A stretch of DNA of 64,000 nucleotides from Halomonas almeriensis (GCF_030409235.1 NZ_JAUFPO010000005.1:124001-188000), one strand, 5' to 3'. Positions 45,595 through 57,263 are shown, counted from the first letter of the stretch. Notes: generated from the letters alone by a model not told the origin. Made by a program: numbers and translations.

Positions 45595-46621
45595 CCTGAT
45601 TACGCATAAGACTCAGCCAGCTTCAGGAACCGGTACGGCATCGGCGGAGTTCTCGCCGCCACCGTCAGAAAGCGCGGGATCATGGCCTTGAGGTCGTAGC
45701 GCCGATTGAATCGGTACTCGAACTCGGCCAGGTAACGTGGAGCATGCTGCCCGCGGATGGCATGGTAAGTGCCAGTGATGGCGTTTTTCACGTTACCCAG
45801 CAGGGTGTTGACCCAGTTGAACGCGGGATTCTCCACGCTGGCACGCCCACCGCCGGTAATGTGGCGCTCATGGACGTAGGGGGGGATATCGAAGGCTCGG
45901 AAACACCCCAGGCCATCACTGATCACCTGGCTGCCGGGCGCAATGGCCTGTTGGGCGTAGCGACGTATCTCGGCCAGGGTGAAGCCGCTCACGCGGCGAA
46001 GCTGAACACGCTGCGGATGGCCCTCCTCATCGGTTTGCACGGCCGCCACAAACGGGAACTTGTGCTTGGCGCCGCGACCGCGCTTTCCCGGCCGTTCACC
46101 CCCCAGGTAGGCGTCATCCAGCTCGATGCGTCCAGAGAGCTTCTCTCCCTGGTTACGCTCGTGCATGACCTGCAGCAGCTTGTGTTTGAGCTTCCAGGCG
46201 GTGTTGTAGGCGACGCCGAGCTCCCGAGACAGTTGCAACGCTGAGATGCCGCTCTTGCGATGGGTCAGCAGATAGATCGCCAGAAACCACGTCGTCAGAG
46301 GAAGGTGCGTGGCATGAAAGATGGTACCGGCGATGAGTGAGGTCTGGTGGTGACAGCGATGGCACTGGTAGTGCCCCCGCGACAATCGACAGCCAGTGGT
46401 GTTGCCACAGTCGGGGCACACGAACCCCCTGGGCCAGCGATGCTGAAAAAGGACCGCCTGGCACTGCGCTTCCGTGCCGTACTGCGCGAGAAATGCCGGC
46501 AACGACAGGCCGGCCTGAAACTGGATAGGATTGCGTGCCATGATGCCACCTCCTTTACTGGACATAACATCAGTATAGGAGAGGCTGGCGGGATTGCGGC
46601 TGATCAACATGAGTAATCAGG
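45595..46621 (-). mobile_element. IS1595-family insertion sequence
   Basis: 1027-bp complete element. Terminal inverted repeats CCTGATTACGCAT (left) and CCTGATTACTCAT (right, read on the minus strand), 12 of 13 identical, are flanked by an exact 8-bp duplication. It carries one full-length transposase gene whose stop codon lies in the left repeat. It has inserted between glyS and gmhB, among parS sites. Intact structure and exact duplication point to a fairly recent insertion. Confidence 0.9.
45600..46541 (-). CDS. IS1595-family (ISXO2-like) transposase
   Basis: 313 residues. An N-terminal zinc ribbon (CPDCGNTTGC...YQCHRCHHQTS, about 40-75) is followed by the linker GTIFHATHLPLTTWFLAIYL and a DDE-type domain: first Asp in RIELDDAYLGGERPGKRGRG (about 145), second in VISDGLGCFRAF, then HITGGGRASVENPAFNWVNT and the C-terminal NRRYDL. 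A strong GGAGGT ribosome site precedes the ATG at 46539-46541. Expected to be functional. Confidence 0.93.
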   Translation of the reverse strand: MARNPIQFQAGLSLPAFLAQYGTEAQCQAVLFQHRWPRGFVCPDCGNTTGCRLSRGHYQCHRCHHQTSLIAGTIFHATHLPLTTWFLAIYLLTHRKSGISALQLSRELGVAYNTAWKLKHKLLQVMHERNQGEKLSGRIELDDAYLGGERPGKRGRGAKHKFPFVAAVQTDEEGHPQRVQLRRVSGFTLAEIRRYAQQAIAPGSQVISDGLGCFRAFDIPPYVHERHITGGGRASVENPAFNWVNTLLGNVKNAITGTYHAIRGQHAPRYLAEFEYRFNRRYDLKAMIPRFLTVAARTPPMPYRFLKLAESYA

Positions 46622-46629
46622 AACTGATT
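46622..46629. repeat. Target-site duplication, right copy
   Basis: AACTGATT, identical to 45587-45594. Confidence 0.85.
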
Positions 46630-46720
46630 TGCCAATACTATCCCGGCTACTCTTTCCGCCCTTCCAACCACTGAGTGACTGTCGGCATGTCAGACAGTGA
46701 ACGCACTCGGTATAAGCACA

Positions 46721-46736
46721 TGTTTCACGTGAAACA
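46721..46736. other. parS site 3
   Basis: Perfect TGTTTCACGTGAAACA; the symmetry extends to 18 bp (A and T outside). Lies between the IS and gmhB. Confidence 0.93.
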
Positions 46737-46829
46737 TTAATCCCCTGAGCAAGCCAATAATCAATGCGGCACCACAAAAACTAGCGGCCATCCTTCCCTC
46801 TTCCCTCTTCTCTCACCCCTCACCCCGAT

Positions 46830-46845
46830 TGTTTCACGTGAAACA
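46830..46845. other. parS site 4
   Basis: Perfect TGTTTCACGTGAAACA, centre 109 bp from site 3 and ending 46 bp before the gmhB start. Confidence 0.93.
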
Positions 46846-46891
46846 TGCTTCTAAACTGGCAACTCCCTCCATCATGAAGCAGTCGCCCGCC

Positions 46892-47455
46892 ATGCCAACC
46901 AAGCTTGTTATCCTGGACCGTGACGGCGTCATTAACCAGGACTCCGACGACTACATCAAGTCACTGGCAGAATGGATCCCCTACCCCAGCGCCATTCAGG
47001 CGATCGCGAGGCTGACTCAGGCTGGCTGGACGGTAGCCATCGCCACCAATCAGTCCGGCATTGCGCGGGGATACTATGATGTGGCCGAGCTCATGCGCAT
47101 GCACAACCGACTCTATGCGCTGGTCGCCGAGGCCGGCGGCGAGGTCGCTCATATCGCCTATTGCCCACATGGACCCAATGATCAGTGCGCATGCCGCAAG
47201 CCTCTACCCGGCATGTTGAAGGAAATCCGGGACGCCCTCGGCCTGAAGACCCTGCAAGGCAGCTGGATGGTCGGGGATAGTCTCGGGGACCTTCAGGCGG
47301 GCCAGACGGCCGGCAGCCAGCAGGCGCTGGTGTTGTCGGGAAAAGGCCAGCGTACTCTCGCCAGACACCCCGATCTTGCCGCTTCCGACACACCGGTGTT
47401 CGAAGATCTAGCGGCCTTTACCGCCTGGCTCTTGCAGGATGAGCACGCCGGTTGA
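46892..47455 (+). CDS. gmhB: D-glycero-beta-D-manno-heptose-1,7-bisphosphate 7-phosphatase
   Basis: HAD-superfamily phosphatase of ADP-heptose synthesis, acting between the two activities of HldE. 187 residues from the chosen start. KLVILDRDGVIN holds the nucleophile Asp; VAIATNQSGIARGYY, the zinc-binding CPHGPNDQCACRKPLPGML and WMVGDSLGDLQAG complete the active site. The ATG at 46892 starts the conserved part; one at 46874 adds six residues, and neither has a good ribosome site. Placed after glyS as in pseudomonads, but separated by the IS and parS sites. Confidence 0.93.
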   Translation: MPTKLVILDRDGVINQDSDDYIKSLAEWIPYPSAIQAIARLTQAGWTVAIATNQSGIARGYYDVAELMRMHNRLYALVAEAGGEVAHIAYCPHGPNDQCACRKPLPGMLKEIRDALGLKTLQGSWMVGDSLGDLQAGQTAGSQQALVLSGKGQRTLARHPDLAASDTPVFEDLAAFTAWLLQDEHAG

Positions 47456-47537
47456 GCCACGAGCCCTAGGCCCGACAGCGCCATGCTGCCGGTCTTTGGG
47501 TTGGTCTCTAAAAACGCCATACACCACCAGCCAGCCC

Positions 47538-47553
47538 TGTTTCACGTGAAACA
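47538..47553. other. parS site 5
   Basis: Perfect TGTTTCACGTGAAACA in the 390-nt gap between gmhB and gyrB. Apart from sites 5 and 6 and the terminator, I see nothing coding in this gap. Confidence 0.93.
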
Positions 47554-47740
47554 CCGTTCAGGCATGACTTAATACGCGACTTTTCACAGCTCACCCCATC
47601 CATACCCACCATGTCGACCAGCCGGATAAACTGGAAAAGCCTTACCATCAAGGCTGGCTGGGCACACGGCTCTTTTCGGCTGAGCGAAGCGTCGGAGCGA
47701 GAAGGTGGGGAGTTTCGCTTTTCAATCAATACACTGGCAT

Positions 47741-47779
47741 AAAAAAACGCCACCCCGAAGCATCGGAGTGGCGCTTTTG
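47741..47779 (-). terminator. Rho-independent terminator behind gyrB
   Basis: On the minus strand a 10-bp stem (CGCCACTCCG/CGGGGTGGCG, one G-T pair), 6-nt loop and seven T. On the plus strand the same stem is followed by CTTTT, so it may also end the gmhB transcript. It lies about 70 nt after the gyrB stop, with parS site 6 between. Confidence 0.85.
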
Positions 47780-47812
47780 CTGAGGCCTGACCGCAGGTCC
47801 CGGCACAGGGAA

Positions 47813-47828
47813 TGTTTCACGTGAAACA
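47813..47828. other. parS site 6
   Basis: Perfect TGTTTCACGTGAAACA, flanked by AGGGA on the left and TCCCT on the right, so the whole could fold into a longer near-perfect hairpin just behind the gyrB stop codon. Confidence 0.93.
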
Positions 47829-47845
47829 CTCCCTGAAGCCAGCGG

Positions 47846-50269
<2,424 letters not shown>

Positions 50270-50286
50270 CTACTCCATCATGAAGT

Positions 50287-51393
50287 CTATCTGTCCATTG
50301 GCAGCAGCTGCCCCTGTCCCACCTCGACATGTTTCACGTGAAACATCGACACAGGTGTGCCCGGGTCCCACTGTTCCATCAAAGCGCCAGGGTCCACACT
50401 GGTGATGAACGCCTGACAGCGCATGTGTACAAGCCACTCACAGAAGATGCGCCTTCGCCCCTCATCCAGTTCGGCAGGCAGATCGTCGATCAGATAGACG
50501 CAGGAAAGCCCTGTGAGGCGTTCCAGGAGCCTACCCTGGGCGAGCTTGAGGGCACTGACGACAAGCTTCTGCTGGCCCCGTGAGAGAGTCTCGATGGCAG
50601 GTCGACGTCCGAGACGAATCGCCAGGTCGGCACGCTGGGGTCCTTGCTGGGTAAACCCCATCTGTTGATCGGTGTCTCTCGCCTGCTCCAGAACCTGTGC
50701 GAAGTCGCGCTTGCGGTCCCAGCCCCGCGCGTAACGCAACTCCAGATCGGGCAGTTTGATCAGTCCGTCAAGTGTTTCATGGAACACCGGTAGAAAGGCA
50801 TCCAGCCAGGCTCGACGCAGCTCGTCCATCCGATTGCCCCAATGTGCCAACTCCCGCTCCCAGGAGGCCATTGATGCATCCTGCATTCTACCATGTCTGA
50901 GCAGGGCATTCCGATGCTTGAGAGCTCTTCGGTAACGCTTCCAGGTATCGAGGAAATCATGTTTCACGTGAAACACCCCCCAATCCAGGAACTCGCGTCG
51001 GCCTGACGGGGAGCCTTCCAGCAGGCGAAAGGCGTCCGGGTTGATCAGTTGCAGGGGCAGGGTCTGTACCAGATCCGAGACGCGCCCCACTTTCTCGCCG
51101 GAGAGCCTCATATCCAGCTCATCGGCTTCACGGTGACGCCGCACGCCCATGGGCACTGGCGGGTCGCCGGCCAGTCGGCCGTGTACCAGCAACTCGGAGG
51201 CATCATGAGCGATGGCGTTGCGCAGCTGTCGAGTGCGGAAGGAGCGTCCCATGCCCAGCACATGGATACCTTCGAGAAGGCTCGTCTTGCCCGTTCCGTT
51301 TTCACCCACGAACACATTGATGCGCGGCCCGGGAGAGAGTTCGAGCGACGAGAAGTTTCTCAGGCCCTGAAGGGCGAGACGATCGAGAGGCAT
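50287..51393 (-). CDS. recF: DNA replication and repair protein RecF
   Basis: 368-residue SMC-like ATPase that helps load RecA at gaps with RecOR. Walker A in NVFVGENGTGKTSLLEGI (about residue 33), signature ETLSRGQQKLVVSALKLAQG (about 290), Walker B in VYLIDDLPAELD (about 315). Unusually, the gene contains two perfect parS sites, read as FHVKH at about residues 141-145 and 351-355; the latter lies in a C-terminal tail beyond the usual end of RecF. Confidence 0.96.
   Translation of the reverse strand: MPLDRLALQGLRNFSSLELSPGPRINVFVGENGTGKTSLLEGIHVLGMGRSFRTRQLRNAIAHDASELLVHGRLAGDPPVPMGVRRHREADELDMRLSGEKVGRVSDLVQTLPLQLINPDAFRLLEGSPSGRREFLDWGVFHVKHDFLDTWKRYRRALKHRNALLRHGRMQDASMASWERELAHWGNRMDELRRAWLDAFLPVFHETLDGLIKLPDLELRYARGWDRKRDFAQVLEQARDTDQQMGFTQQGPQRADLAIRLGRRPAIETLSRGQQKLVVSALKLAQGRLLERLTGLSCVYLIDDLPAELDEGRRRIFCEWLVHMRCQAFITSVDPGALMEQWDPGTPVSMFHVKHVEVGQGQLLPMDR
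50330..50345. other. parS site 7 (inside recF)
   Basis: Perfect TGTTTCACGTGAAACA in the C-terminal codons of recF; symmetry extends to 18 bp. Confidence 0.93.
50960..50975. other. parS site 8 (inside recF)
   Basis: Perfect TGTTTCACGTGAAACA in the middle of recF, the parS site nearest to oriC in this set (about 3.3 kb). Confidence 0.93.
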
Positions 51394-51577
51394 GGAGTGA
51401 AGCGTCCTATAGCCACTGCCCGATCAGGCCGGGCAACGGCACGCGGGGCGAGGCAGCCCCTGCCGGGGCCAGCAGCCCGACAAGGCGCTGTGAGGCGAAA
51501 CATAGCCTGCCGGGAGCGGAAGGCCGCTTCACACGGAAACGGCCCGGCGGGAGACGTCATCGGCGGCACAAGCACGC

Positions 51578-52681
51578 CTAGAGGCGCATGGGCATGACCA
51601 CATACAGGGCATCACCACCGCCGGGTTCTTCCAGCAAGGCACTGCTGTTGGGGTCCGCCAGGGTGAGTTGAACCCGATCCTCGTCCAGCACGCTCATGAC
51701 ATCGACCAGGTAACCAACATTGAAGCCGATTTCCATGGCCGGGCCGGTGTATTCCACACTGACGTTTTCCTCGGCTTCTTCCTGCTCAGGGTTGTTGGCC
51801 ATCACGCGCAGATTGCCCTCCTCGAGATTCAGGCGCACCCCACGGTACTTCTCGTTGGAGAGGATCGCCGTGCGTGACAGCACCTGGCGCAATTCGGCGC
51901 GATCGGCAATCAGCACCTTGTCGCCGCCCTTGGGGACCACGCGCTCGTAATCCGGGAACTTGCCGTCCACCAGCTTGGAGGTGAAGGTGAAGTCACCCGT
52001 GTGGGCGCGCACATGGGTCGATCCCAGGGTGATGCTCACCGGGTCCTCGCCATCATCGAGCAGGCGAACCAGCTCCATGACACCCTTGCGCGGCACGATC
52101 AGCTTCTGAGCCGGCTCGACCTGAACCTGGGCAGAGCGTGATGCCACCGCCAGACGGTGACCGTCCGTGGCCACGGTGCGTACCAGGTTGGTGCCGAATT
52201 CCATCAGCATGCCGTTGAGGTAATAGCGCACATCCTGCTGGGCCATGGCGAAGGAGGTGGCGTCGATCAAACGCTTGAGGGTACCGCGCGGCAGGCTGAG
52301 CTCAGTGGTGCTCTGGCCATCCTCGATGTTCGGAAACTCTGCCACCGGCAGTGTCGAAAGCGTGAAACGTGAGCGTCCGCTGCGCAGCACGGCCCGATTC
52401 TCTTCCACCGACAACTGGATATCGGACTGATCGGGCAAGGATTTGCAGATATCCATCAGCTTGCGCGCGGGCACCGTGACCGAGCCGGCCTCTTCCACCT
52501 GGCCGGCCACGGTGCGACCGATCAGCTCGACTTCCAGATCCGTGCCGGTCAACGCCACTTGATCCTGCTCGACCTGAATCAAGACGTTAGACAGTACCGG
52601 CAGGGTCTGACGCCGCTCCACCACGCCGGCGACCAGAGTCAGCGGGCGCAGCAGCGCTTCTCGGGAAATGGAAAATTTCAT
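51578..52681 (-). CDS. dnaN: DNA polymerase III beta sliding clamp
   Basis: 367-residue ring-forming processivity clamp (E. coli 366). MKFSISREALLRPLTLVAGVVERRQTLPVLSNVL at the start, the central GTLKRLIDATSFAMAQQDVRYYLNGML and the C-terminal VVMPMRL are family marks. It follows dnaA (65 nt) and precedes recF by 184 nt of gene-free sequence, in which I see only a weak promoter-like stretch. Confidence 0.98.
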   Translation of the reverse strand: MKFSISREALLRPLTLVAGVVERRQTLPVLSNVLIQVEQDQVALTGTDLEVELIGRTVAGQVEEAGSVTVPARKLMDICKSLPDQSDIQLSVEENRAVLRSGRSRFTLSTLPVAEFPNIEDGQSTTELSLPRGTLKRLIDATSFAMAQQDVRYYLNGMLMEFGTNLVRTVATDGHRLAVASRSAQVQVEPAQKLIVPRKGVMELVRLLDDGEDPVSITLGSTHVRAHTGDFTFTSKLVDGKFPDYERVVPKGGDKVLIADRAELRQVLSRTAILSNEKYRGVRLNLEEGNLRVMANNPEQEEAEENVSVEYTGPAMEIGFNVGYLVDVMSVLDEDRVQLTLADPNSSALLEEPGGGDALYVVMPMRL

Positions 52682-52746
52682 GTCGACTCCACTTCTTGTC
52701 CTGGAGGGGTGTGAGGCCGGCGAGCCGACCGGTCAATTCATGGAAC

Positions 52747-54219
52747 TCAGCTCGTCAGTATACGTAGCAGGTTCTTGTAGTCTTCGCGAATGTCGGCACT
52801 CTCGTCCTGCAGAGCCTGAACCTTGCGACAGGCGTGCAGTACCGTGGTGTGATCCCGACCACCAAAGGCATCGCCAATCTCCGGGAGACTGTGATTGGTC
52901 AGCTCCTTGGCAAGCGCCATAGCTACCTGACGGGGCCTGGCCACGGAGCGCGAGCGCCGCTTGGATAACAGGTCCGCCAGCTTGATCTTGTAGTACTCGG
53001 CCACCGTGCGCTGAATGTTGTCCACGCCGACCTGCTTGTCCTGCAGGGCCAGCAGGTCCTTCAGGGATTCACGGATGAAATCCTGAGTGATGGTCTTGCC
53101 CATGAAATGCGAGTCGGCAATGACCTTCTTCAACGCTCCCTCGAGTTCACGCACATTGGAGCGAATCTTCTGAGCAATGAAGAAGGCGGCATCATGAGGC
53201 AGGTTGACCTTAGCCTGGTCGGCCTTCTTCATCAGAATGGCGACGCGGGTTTCGAGCTCGGGCGGCTCGATTGCCACGGTCAGTCCCCACCCGAAGCGTG
53301 ACTTCAAGCGTTCTTCCACGCCACTGATTTCCTTGGGATATCGATCCGAGGTCAGGATCATCTGCTGACCACCTTCCAGCAAGGCATTGAACGTATGGAA
53401 GAACTCTTCCTGGGAGCGTTCCTTGCCGGCAAAGAACTGGATATCGTCAATCAGCAAAGCATCCACACTGCGATAGAAGCGCTTGAAATCATTGATGGCA
53501 TTAAGCTGCAGCGCCTTGACCATATCGGCCACGAAGCGTTCGGAATGCAGATACACCACGCGGGCATTCTCGCGACGCAGGTCCAGGGCGTTGCCCACGG
53601 CATGCATCAGGTGCGTCTTGCCCAGGCCGACGCCGCCATAGAGAAAGAGCGGATTGTAGGCGCCCCCGGGGTTCTCGGAGACCTGGCGGGAGGCGGCCCG
53701 GGCGAGCTGGTTCGACTTGCCCTCGACGAAAGTGTCGAAGGTAAAGTTCTGATTCAGACCACTGTTGTGCTTGAGGCTGCCCTCGACCTGGACCTGGCGT
53801 TCGCCCGAGGGTCGGCGCGGGGTCTCCTTCTCGGTCTCCTCATCATCGCGCGTGCGGTCGATCTCCGACTCATCGGCCACATCACCACGCGGCGGGGTAT
53901 GCACATTGGGTGCCTGGGGCGCAGCGGATACCGGATCACCCAGCTCTCTCGGCTGAGGGGCCGGCGCAGCACGTCGGCTACCCACCACCAACACCACCTT
54001 GGGCGGCTTAGCAGGCGCCAGCTCACGCATCAACTCACTGATGCGCTTGGCATACTTGTCACTGACCCAATCGCGCACGAAGCGGTTGGGCGCCAGCAGA
54101 CGCAGCTGATTGGACTCTCCCTCTTCCGCCTGCAGGGGGCGAATCCAGGTATTGAACTGCTGAGAGCTCAGCTCATCCTGGAGGGTAGCCAGACACTGTT
54201 GCCAGAGTGCGAGTGACAC
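52747..54219 (-). CDS. dnaA: Chromosomal replication initiator protein DnaA
   Basis: 490 residues, four domains: an N-terminal oligomerisation domain ([25 protein letters not shown]), a variable, charged linker (about 85-160), the AAA+ ATPase with Walker [18 protein letters not shown] (about 195) and Walker [16 protein letters not shown], and the C-terminal DNA-binding HTH with [14 protein letters not shown] and [15 protein letters not shown] start with GAGGT 8 nt upstream. First gene of dnaA-dnaN-recF-gyrB; its -35 region overlaps a DnaA box, so autorepression is likely. Confidence 0.98.
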   Translation of the reverse strand: MSLALWQQCLATLQDELSSQQFNTWIRPLQAEEGESNQLRLLAPNRFVRDWVSDKYAKRISELMRELAPAKPPKVVLVVGSRRAAPAPQPRELGDPVSAAPQAPNVHTPPRGDVADESEIDRTRDDEETEKETPRRPSGERQVQVEGSLKHNSGLNQNFTFDTFVEGKSNQLARAASRQVSENPGGAYNPLFLYGGVGLGKTHLMHAVGNALDLRRENARVVYLHSERFVADMVKALQLNAINDFKRFYRSVDALLIDDIQFFAGKERSQEEFFHTFNALLEGGQQMILTSDRYPKEISGVEERLKSRFGWGLTVAIEPPELETRVAILMKKADQAKVNLPHDAAFFIAQKIRSNVRELEGALKKVIADSHFMGKTITQDFIRESLKDLLALQDKQVGVDNIQRTVAEYYKIKLADLLSKRRSRSVARPRQVAMALAKELTNHSLPEIGDAFGGRDHTTVLHACRKVQALQDESADIREDYKNLLRILTS

Positions 54220-54239
54220 ACGACCTCACATGGTAGATT

Positions 54240-54600
54240 CTTGAACGACCAAACATTGTAGCGCCCAACCTTCAGGTTATCCACATGGCGACTGCCCTGA
54301 TTTCCCAGTGTGGAAAACCCTGTTGTCATCGTCCGCTGCATGCTGGGCACAAACGGGGGACTATCAGCCGATGTGGATAAGCCCGACAGTCGTGCCCAGG
54401 ACATGCACAACCGGCCCCCGCTTTCCTACCGGTTTTTACACAGCCTCAACCAAAGCATAACCTTCTGTTGTTTATGGAATAAAACCTTTTATCCACAAAT
54501 TGTTTCCCCAACAATAATAACAACATCAGTCATTCAACCCTCTTATTATATTGATACGATAAAGCCGGCGTTCGATTCCCACGATCGCAGGGGCGCTCAG
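54240..54600. other. Replication origin oriC
   Basis: AT-rich region between dnaA and rpmH. Perfect DnaA boxes: TTATCCACA at 54277-54285 and 54489-54497 (plus) and TGTGGATAA at 54372-54380 (minus); a one-mismatch box TGTGGAAAA is at 54309-54317. The most AT-rich stretch, about 54498-54562, follows the last box and is the probable unwinding element. Exact limits cannot be set from sequence alone. Confidence 0.85.
54255..54283 (-). promoter_or_regulatory. dnaA: Probable dnaA promoter
   Basis: Minus strand TGGATA, 17-nt spacer, TACAAT. The -35 hexamer is part of the DnaA box at 54277-54285, so bound DnaA should block it. Confidence 0.6.
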
Positions 54601-54603
54601 GAA

Positions 54604-54632
54604 TTGCGCTTGATCGGTGAAATCACTACAAT
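54604..54632 (+). promoter_or_regulatory. rpmH: Probable rpmH promoter
   Basis: TTGCGC, 17-nt spacer, TACAAT, giving a leader of about 90 nt before rpmH. Confidence 0.6.
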
Positions 54633-54728
54633 GTCCGGTCTTGAGCCGGATTTGCCCGTGGTTTCGGCAAGCATCGGGCACCTCAACGCATTTCGATTCC
54701 GTACCAACACTACGTGGGATAATCAGTT

Positions 54729-54863
54729 ATGAAACGCACCTTTCAACCCAGCGTTCTCAAGCGCAAGCGCGCGCACGGCTTCCGTGCTCGCATGGCCACA
54801 AAGAATGGCCGTGCCGTCCTGGCGCGTCGCCGCGCCAAGGGCCGCAAGCGTCTAAGCGCTTGA
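54729..54863 (+). CDS. rpmH: 50S ribosomal protein L34
   Basis: 44-residue ribosomal protein, [20 protein letters not shown]..., extremely basic and ending RKRLSA. Complete family length. First gene of rpmH-rnpA-yidC-mnmE next to oriC. Confidence 0.98.
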   Translation: MKRTFQPSVLKRKRAHGFRARMATKNGRAVLARRRAKGRKRLSA

Positions 54864-54873
54864 TCGGCAAGAC

Positions 54874-55272
54874 GTGTCCTGTCAGGGCTTTCCTCGGCGG
54901 TTGAGACTGCTGACCGCCGAGGATTATCGACACGTTTTCGACACGGCAGCCTTCAAGCTGCACGGCAAGGGAATGATGGCGCTCGCCACACCCAATGCTC
55001 TGGGCCGCCCTCGCATCGGCCTGATCTTCAGCAAGAAAAATGTCCGTCGGGCCGTGGACCGCAACCGCCTCAAGCGCATCACGCGTGAGTCCATTCGGCA
55101 TCGCCAGCATCGACTCCCGGCAGTGGATATCGTGTTACTGGCGAGACGCGGTGTACAGGAGCTGGACAATGAAGTTGTCCACCGCCAATTGCATGGCATG
55201 TGGCGTCGGCTCGAGCGTGAAGCCAACAAGCGCACGCATCACGCCTCGGCTGCTCCGACGAGCCAACGATGA
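54874..55272 (+). CDS. rnpA: Ribonuclease P protein component
   Basis: 132-residue protein subunit of RNase P, which matures tRNA 5' ends. RLRLLTAEDYRHVFDTAAFKLHG at the N terminus, RIGLIFSKKNVRRAVDRNRLKRITRE (the RNR motif, about 52-72) and LPAVDIVLLARRGV. GTG start, 10 nt after rpmH. The usual yidD gene does not follow. Confidence 0.95.
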   Translation: MSCQGFPRRLRLLTAEDYRHVFDTAAFKLHGKGMMALATPNALGRPRIGLIFSKKNVRRAVDRNRLKRITRESIRHRQHRLPAVDIVLLARRGVQELDNEVVHRQLHGMWRRLEREANKRTHHASAAPTSQR

Positions 55273-55388
55273 AGGCCCGGGCCTGACGATGCGCTCGACG
55301 CCTGGCGCCTGCATGAGCGCAACATCTCTTCTTGCCACCAGGCTTGACGTCGCCCCGCCGAAAGCGGACGCTCCCTTGACGAGAACCG

Positions 55389-55408
55389 GCCTGCCATCGG
55401 CGGGCTTT
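55389..55408 (+). terminator. Weak hairpin in the rnpA-yidC gap
   Basis: GCCTGCC, 3-nt loop, GGCGGGC (one T-G pair), followed by TTTCGTGTTT. It could attenuate transcription into yidC. The remainder of this 204-nt gap shows no yidD coding sequence. Confidence 0.4.
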
Positions 55409-55476
55409 CGTGTTTGCAGGCGGCGCGACTCTCGCCACGCCATCGGCATCTTCACCACCCATCGGGCAGACCCCTC

Positions 55477-57162
55477 ATGGACGTAAAACGACTCCTCCTG
55501 CTGATTCCCCTGGCAGTGCTTGCCTATTTGATCGTAGTGCAGTGGAATCAGGACTATGGCCAGGCCACACAGGCGCCGGAAGCCCCGGGCATTGCGAACC
55601 AGAGCTCGCCGGCGTCCGGGCAGTCAGAAGCCGACAGCGATCTCTCGGTGCCTGCGAACACGAGCGCCGATGTCGACATGGGCAACCAGATGCCGGGCAA
55701 CCAGCCGGCTTCCAGCGGACGCGACCTGATCGCCGTGGTCACCGATGTGCTGGACCTGCGCATCGACCCCCAGGGCGGCGATATCGTCTATGCCGCCCTG
55801 CCCCAGCACAAGTATGCCGAGAACTCAGATCAACCCTTCGTGCTGCTCTCCGATAACGGTACCCGCAGCTATGTGGCGCGCTCGGGGCTGCAGCTCGAGG
55901 GTCATGAAGGGCGAATCGCCTTCACGCCGGAGAAGACTTCCTATCAACTCGCCGAGGGCGAGGACCAGTTGCAGGTGGATCTGAGCGCCACGGTCAACGG
56001 TGTGGACGTGATCAAGCGCTTCACCTTCGATCGTGACAGCTATGCCGTGAATGTCGCCTATCTGCTCAATAATCCCAGCGAAACGCCAGTCACCGCACGC
56101 TTCGTGGGACAACTGGTGCGGGACAACACCAGCGATCCTTCCAGTGGACCCAAGATGGGCATGAGCTCCTTCCTGGGCGCCGCCTATTCGACCCCGGAAG
56201 ATCGCTATCTGAAGGTCGATTTCGAGGAAATCCGCAACGGCGAATTCAACAACCGTGATGTGGAAGGTGGCTGGGTCGCCATGATTCAGCATTACTTCAC
56301 GTCGGCCTGGGCGCCACCCCAGGATCAGCAGAACCTCTACTACGGTGCCACCGACTCGCGCAACCGCAACGTTGCCGCCTTTGCCGGGCCCACCCAGACA
56401 CTGGGCGCACAGAGCGAAGCCATGCTGGAGTCCACACTCTATATTGGCCCCAAGATCCAGGATCGCCTGGAGACCATGGCGCCTCACCTGGAGCTGACGG
56501 TCGACTTCGGCTGGCTGTGGTTCATCGCCAACCCGCTGTTCTGGCTGCTGGACAAGATCCACGACATCATCGGTAACTGGGGCTGGTCCATCGTTATCCT
56601 GACCCTGCTGGTCAAGACGGCGCTGTGGCCGCTGTCGGCCAAGGCCTACAAGTCCATGGCGCGCATGCGCAAGCTTGGGCCGGAAATGCAGCGTCTCAAG
56701 GAGCAGTATGGCGACGACCGCCAGAAGATGTCCCAGGAGATGATGAAGTTCTACCAGAAGGAGAAGATCAATCCGCTGGGCGGCTGTCTGCCGATCCTGG
56801 TTCAGATGCCGGTCTTCATCGCCCTCTACTGGATGCTGCTGGAGTCCGTGGAACTGCGCCATGCGCCCTTCATGCTGTGGATTACCGATCTCTCGGTGAA
56901 AGATCCCTACTTCGTGCTGCCGATCCTCATGGGCGCCTCCATGTACGTTCAGCAGTTGTTGAACCCGACACCGCCGGACCCGACCCAGGCCAAGATCATG
57001 AAGATGCTGCCGGTGGTCTTCACCTTCTTCTTCCTGTGGTTCCCGGCCGGCCTGGTGATCTACTGGGTGGTCAACAACATCACCTCGATCGCGCAGCAGT
57101 ACTTCATCACGCGCAAGGTCGAGGCCGATCCCGAAATCGGCAAGGGCATGAAGACCAAGTAA
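55477..57162 (+). CDS. yidC: Membrane protein insertase YidC
   Basis: 561-residue inner-membrane insertase. One N-terminal transmembrane segment ([18 protein letters not shown]), a Gln/Ser/Asn-rich linker, the large periplasmic beta-sandwich domain (about 90-340), then five C-terminal transmembrane segments starting at [19 protein letters not shown], with the cytoplasmic helical hairpin [25 protein letters not shown]. The groove Arg is in [25 protein letters not shown] sequence. Ends KGMKTK, followed by a strong terminator. Confidence 0.97.
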   Translation: MDVKRLLLLIPLAVLAYLIVVQWNQDYGQATQAPEAPGIANQSSPASGQSEADSDLSVPANTSADVDMGNQMPGNQPASSGRDLIAVVTDVLDLRIDPQGGDIVYAALPQHKYAENSDQPFVLLSDNGTRSYVARSGLQLEGHEGRIAFTPEKTSYQLAEGEDQLQVDLSATVNGVDVIKRFTFDRDSYAVNVAYLLNNPSETPVTARFVGQLVRDNTSDPSSGPKMGMSSFLGAAYSTPEDRYLKVDFEEIRNGEFNNRDVEGGWVAMIQHYFTSAWAPPQDQQNLYYGATDSRNRNVAAFAGPTQTLGAQSEAMLESTLYIGPKIQDRLETMAPHLELTVDFGWLWFIANPLFWLLDKIHDIIGNWGWSIVILTLLVKTALWPLSAKAYKSMARMRKLGPEMQRLKEQYGDDRQKMSQEMMKFYQKEKINPLGGCLPILVQMPVFIALYWMLLESVELRHAPFMLWITDLSVKDPYFVLPILMGASMYVQQLLNPTPPDPTQAKIMKMLPVVFTFFFLWFPAGLVIYWVVNNITSIAQQYFITRKVEADPEIGKGMKTK

Positions 57163-57183
57163 GCCCGGTCGACGCCCGTCCTG

Positions 57184-57219
57184 CACCAGACCCCCGCCCC
57201 TGCGGGGGTCTGGTGTTTA
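57184..57219 (+). terminator. Rho-independent terminator behind yidC
   Basis: 13-bp perfect stem ACCAGACCCCCGC/GCGGGGGTCTGGT with a 4-nt loop, followed by GTTTAA. The T-run is short but the stem is very strong; mnmE starts 45 nt later and may need its own promoter or read-through. Confidence 0.75.
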
Positions 57220-57263
57220 AGGCCGGTGATACGGACAATGGACGCGATCTTCCCGAGGACCTC

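Noticed and set aside
45370..45609. 79-codon frame between glyS and the insertion sequence
   Set aside because: Proline-rich, no ribosome site, crosses a parS site and ends inside the insertion sequence.
47508..47753. 81-codon minus-strand frame between gmhB and gyrB
   Set aside because: Starts in the gyrB terminator, contains parS site 5, and has no ribosome site or homology.
54565..54600. T-loop-like GTTCGATTCC near oriC, considered as a tRNA end
   Set aside because: No acceptor, D or anticodon arms can be built around it.
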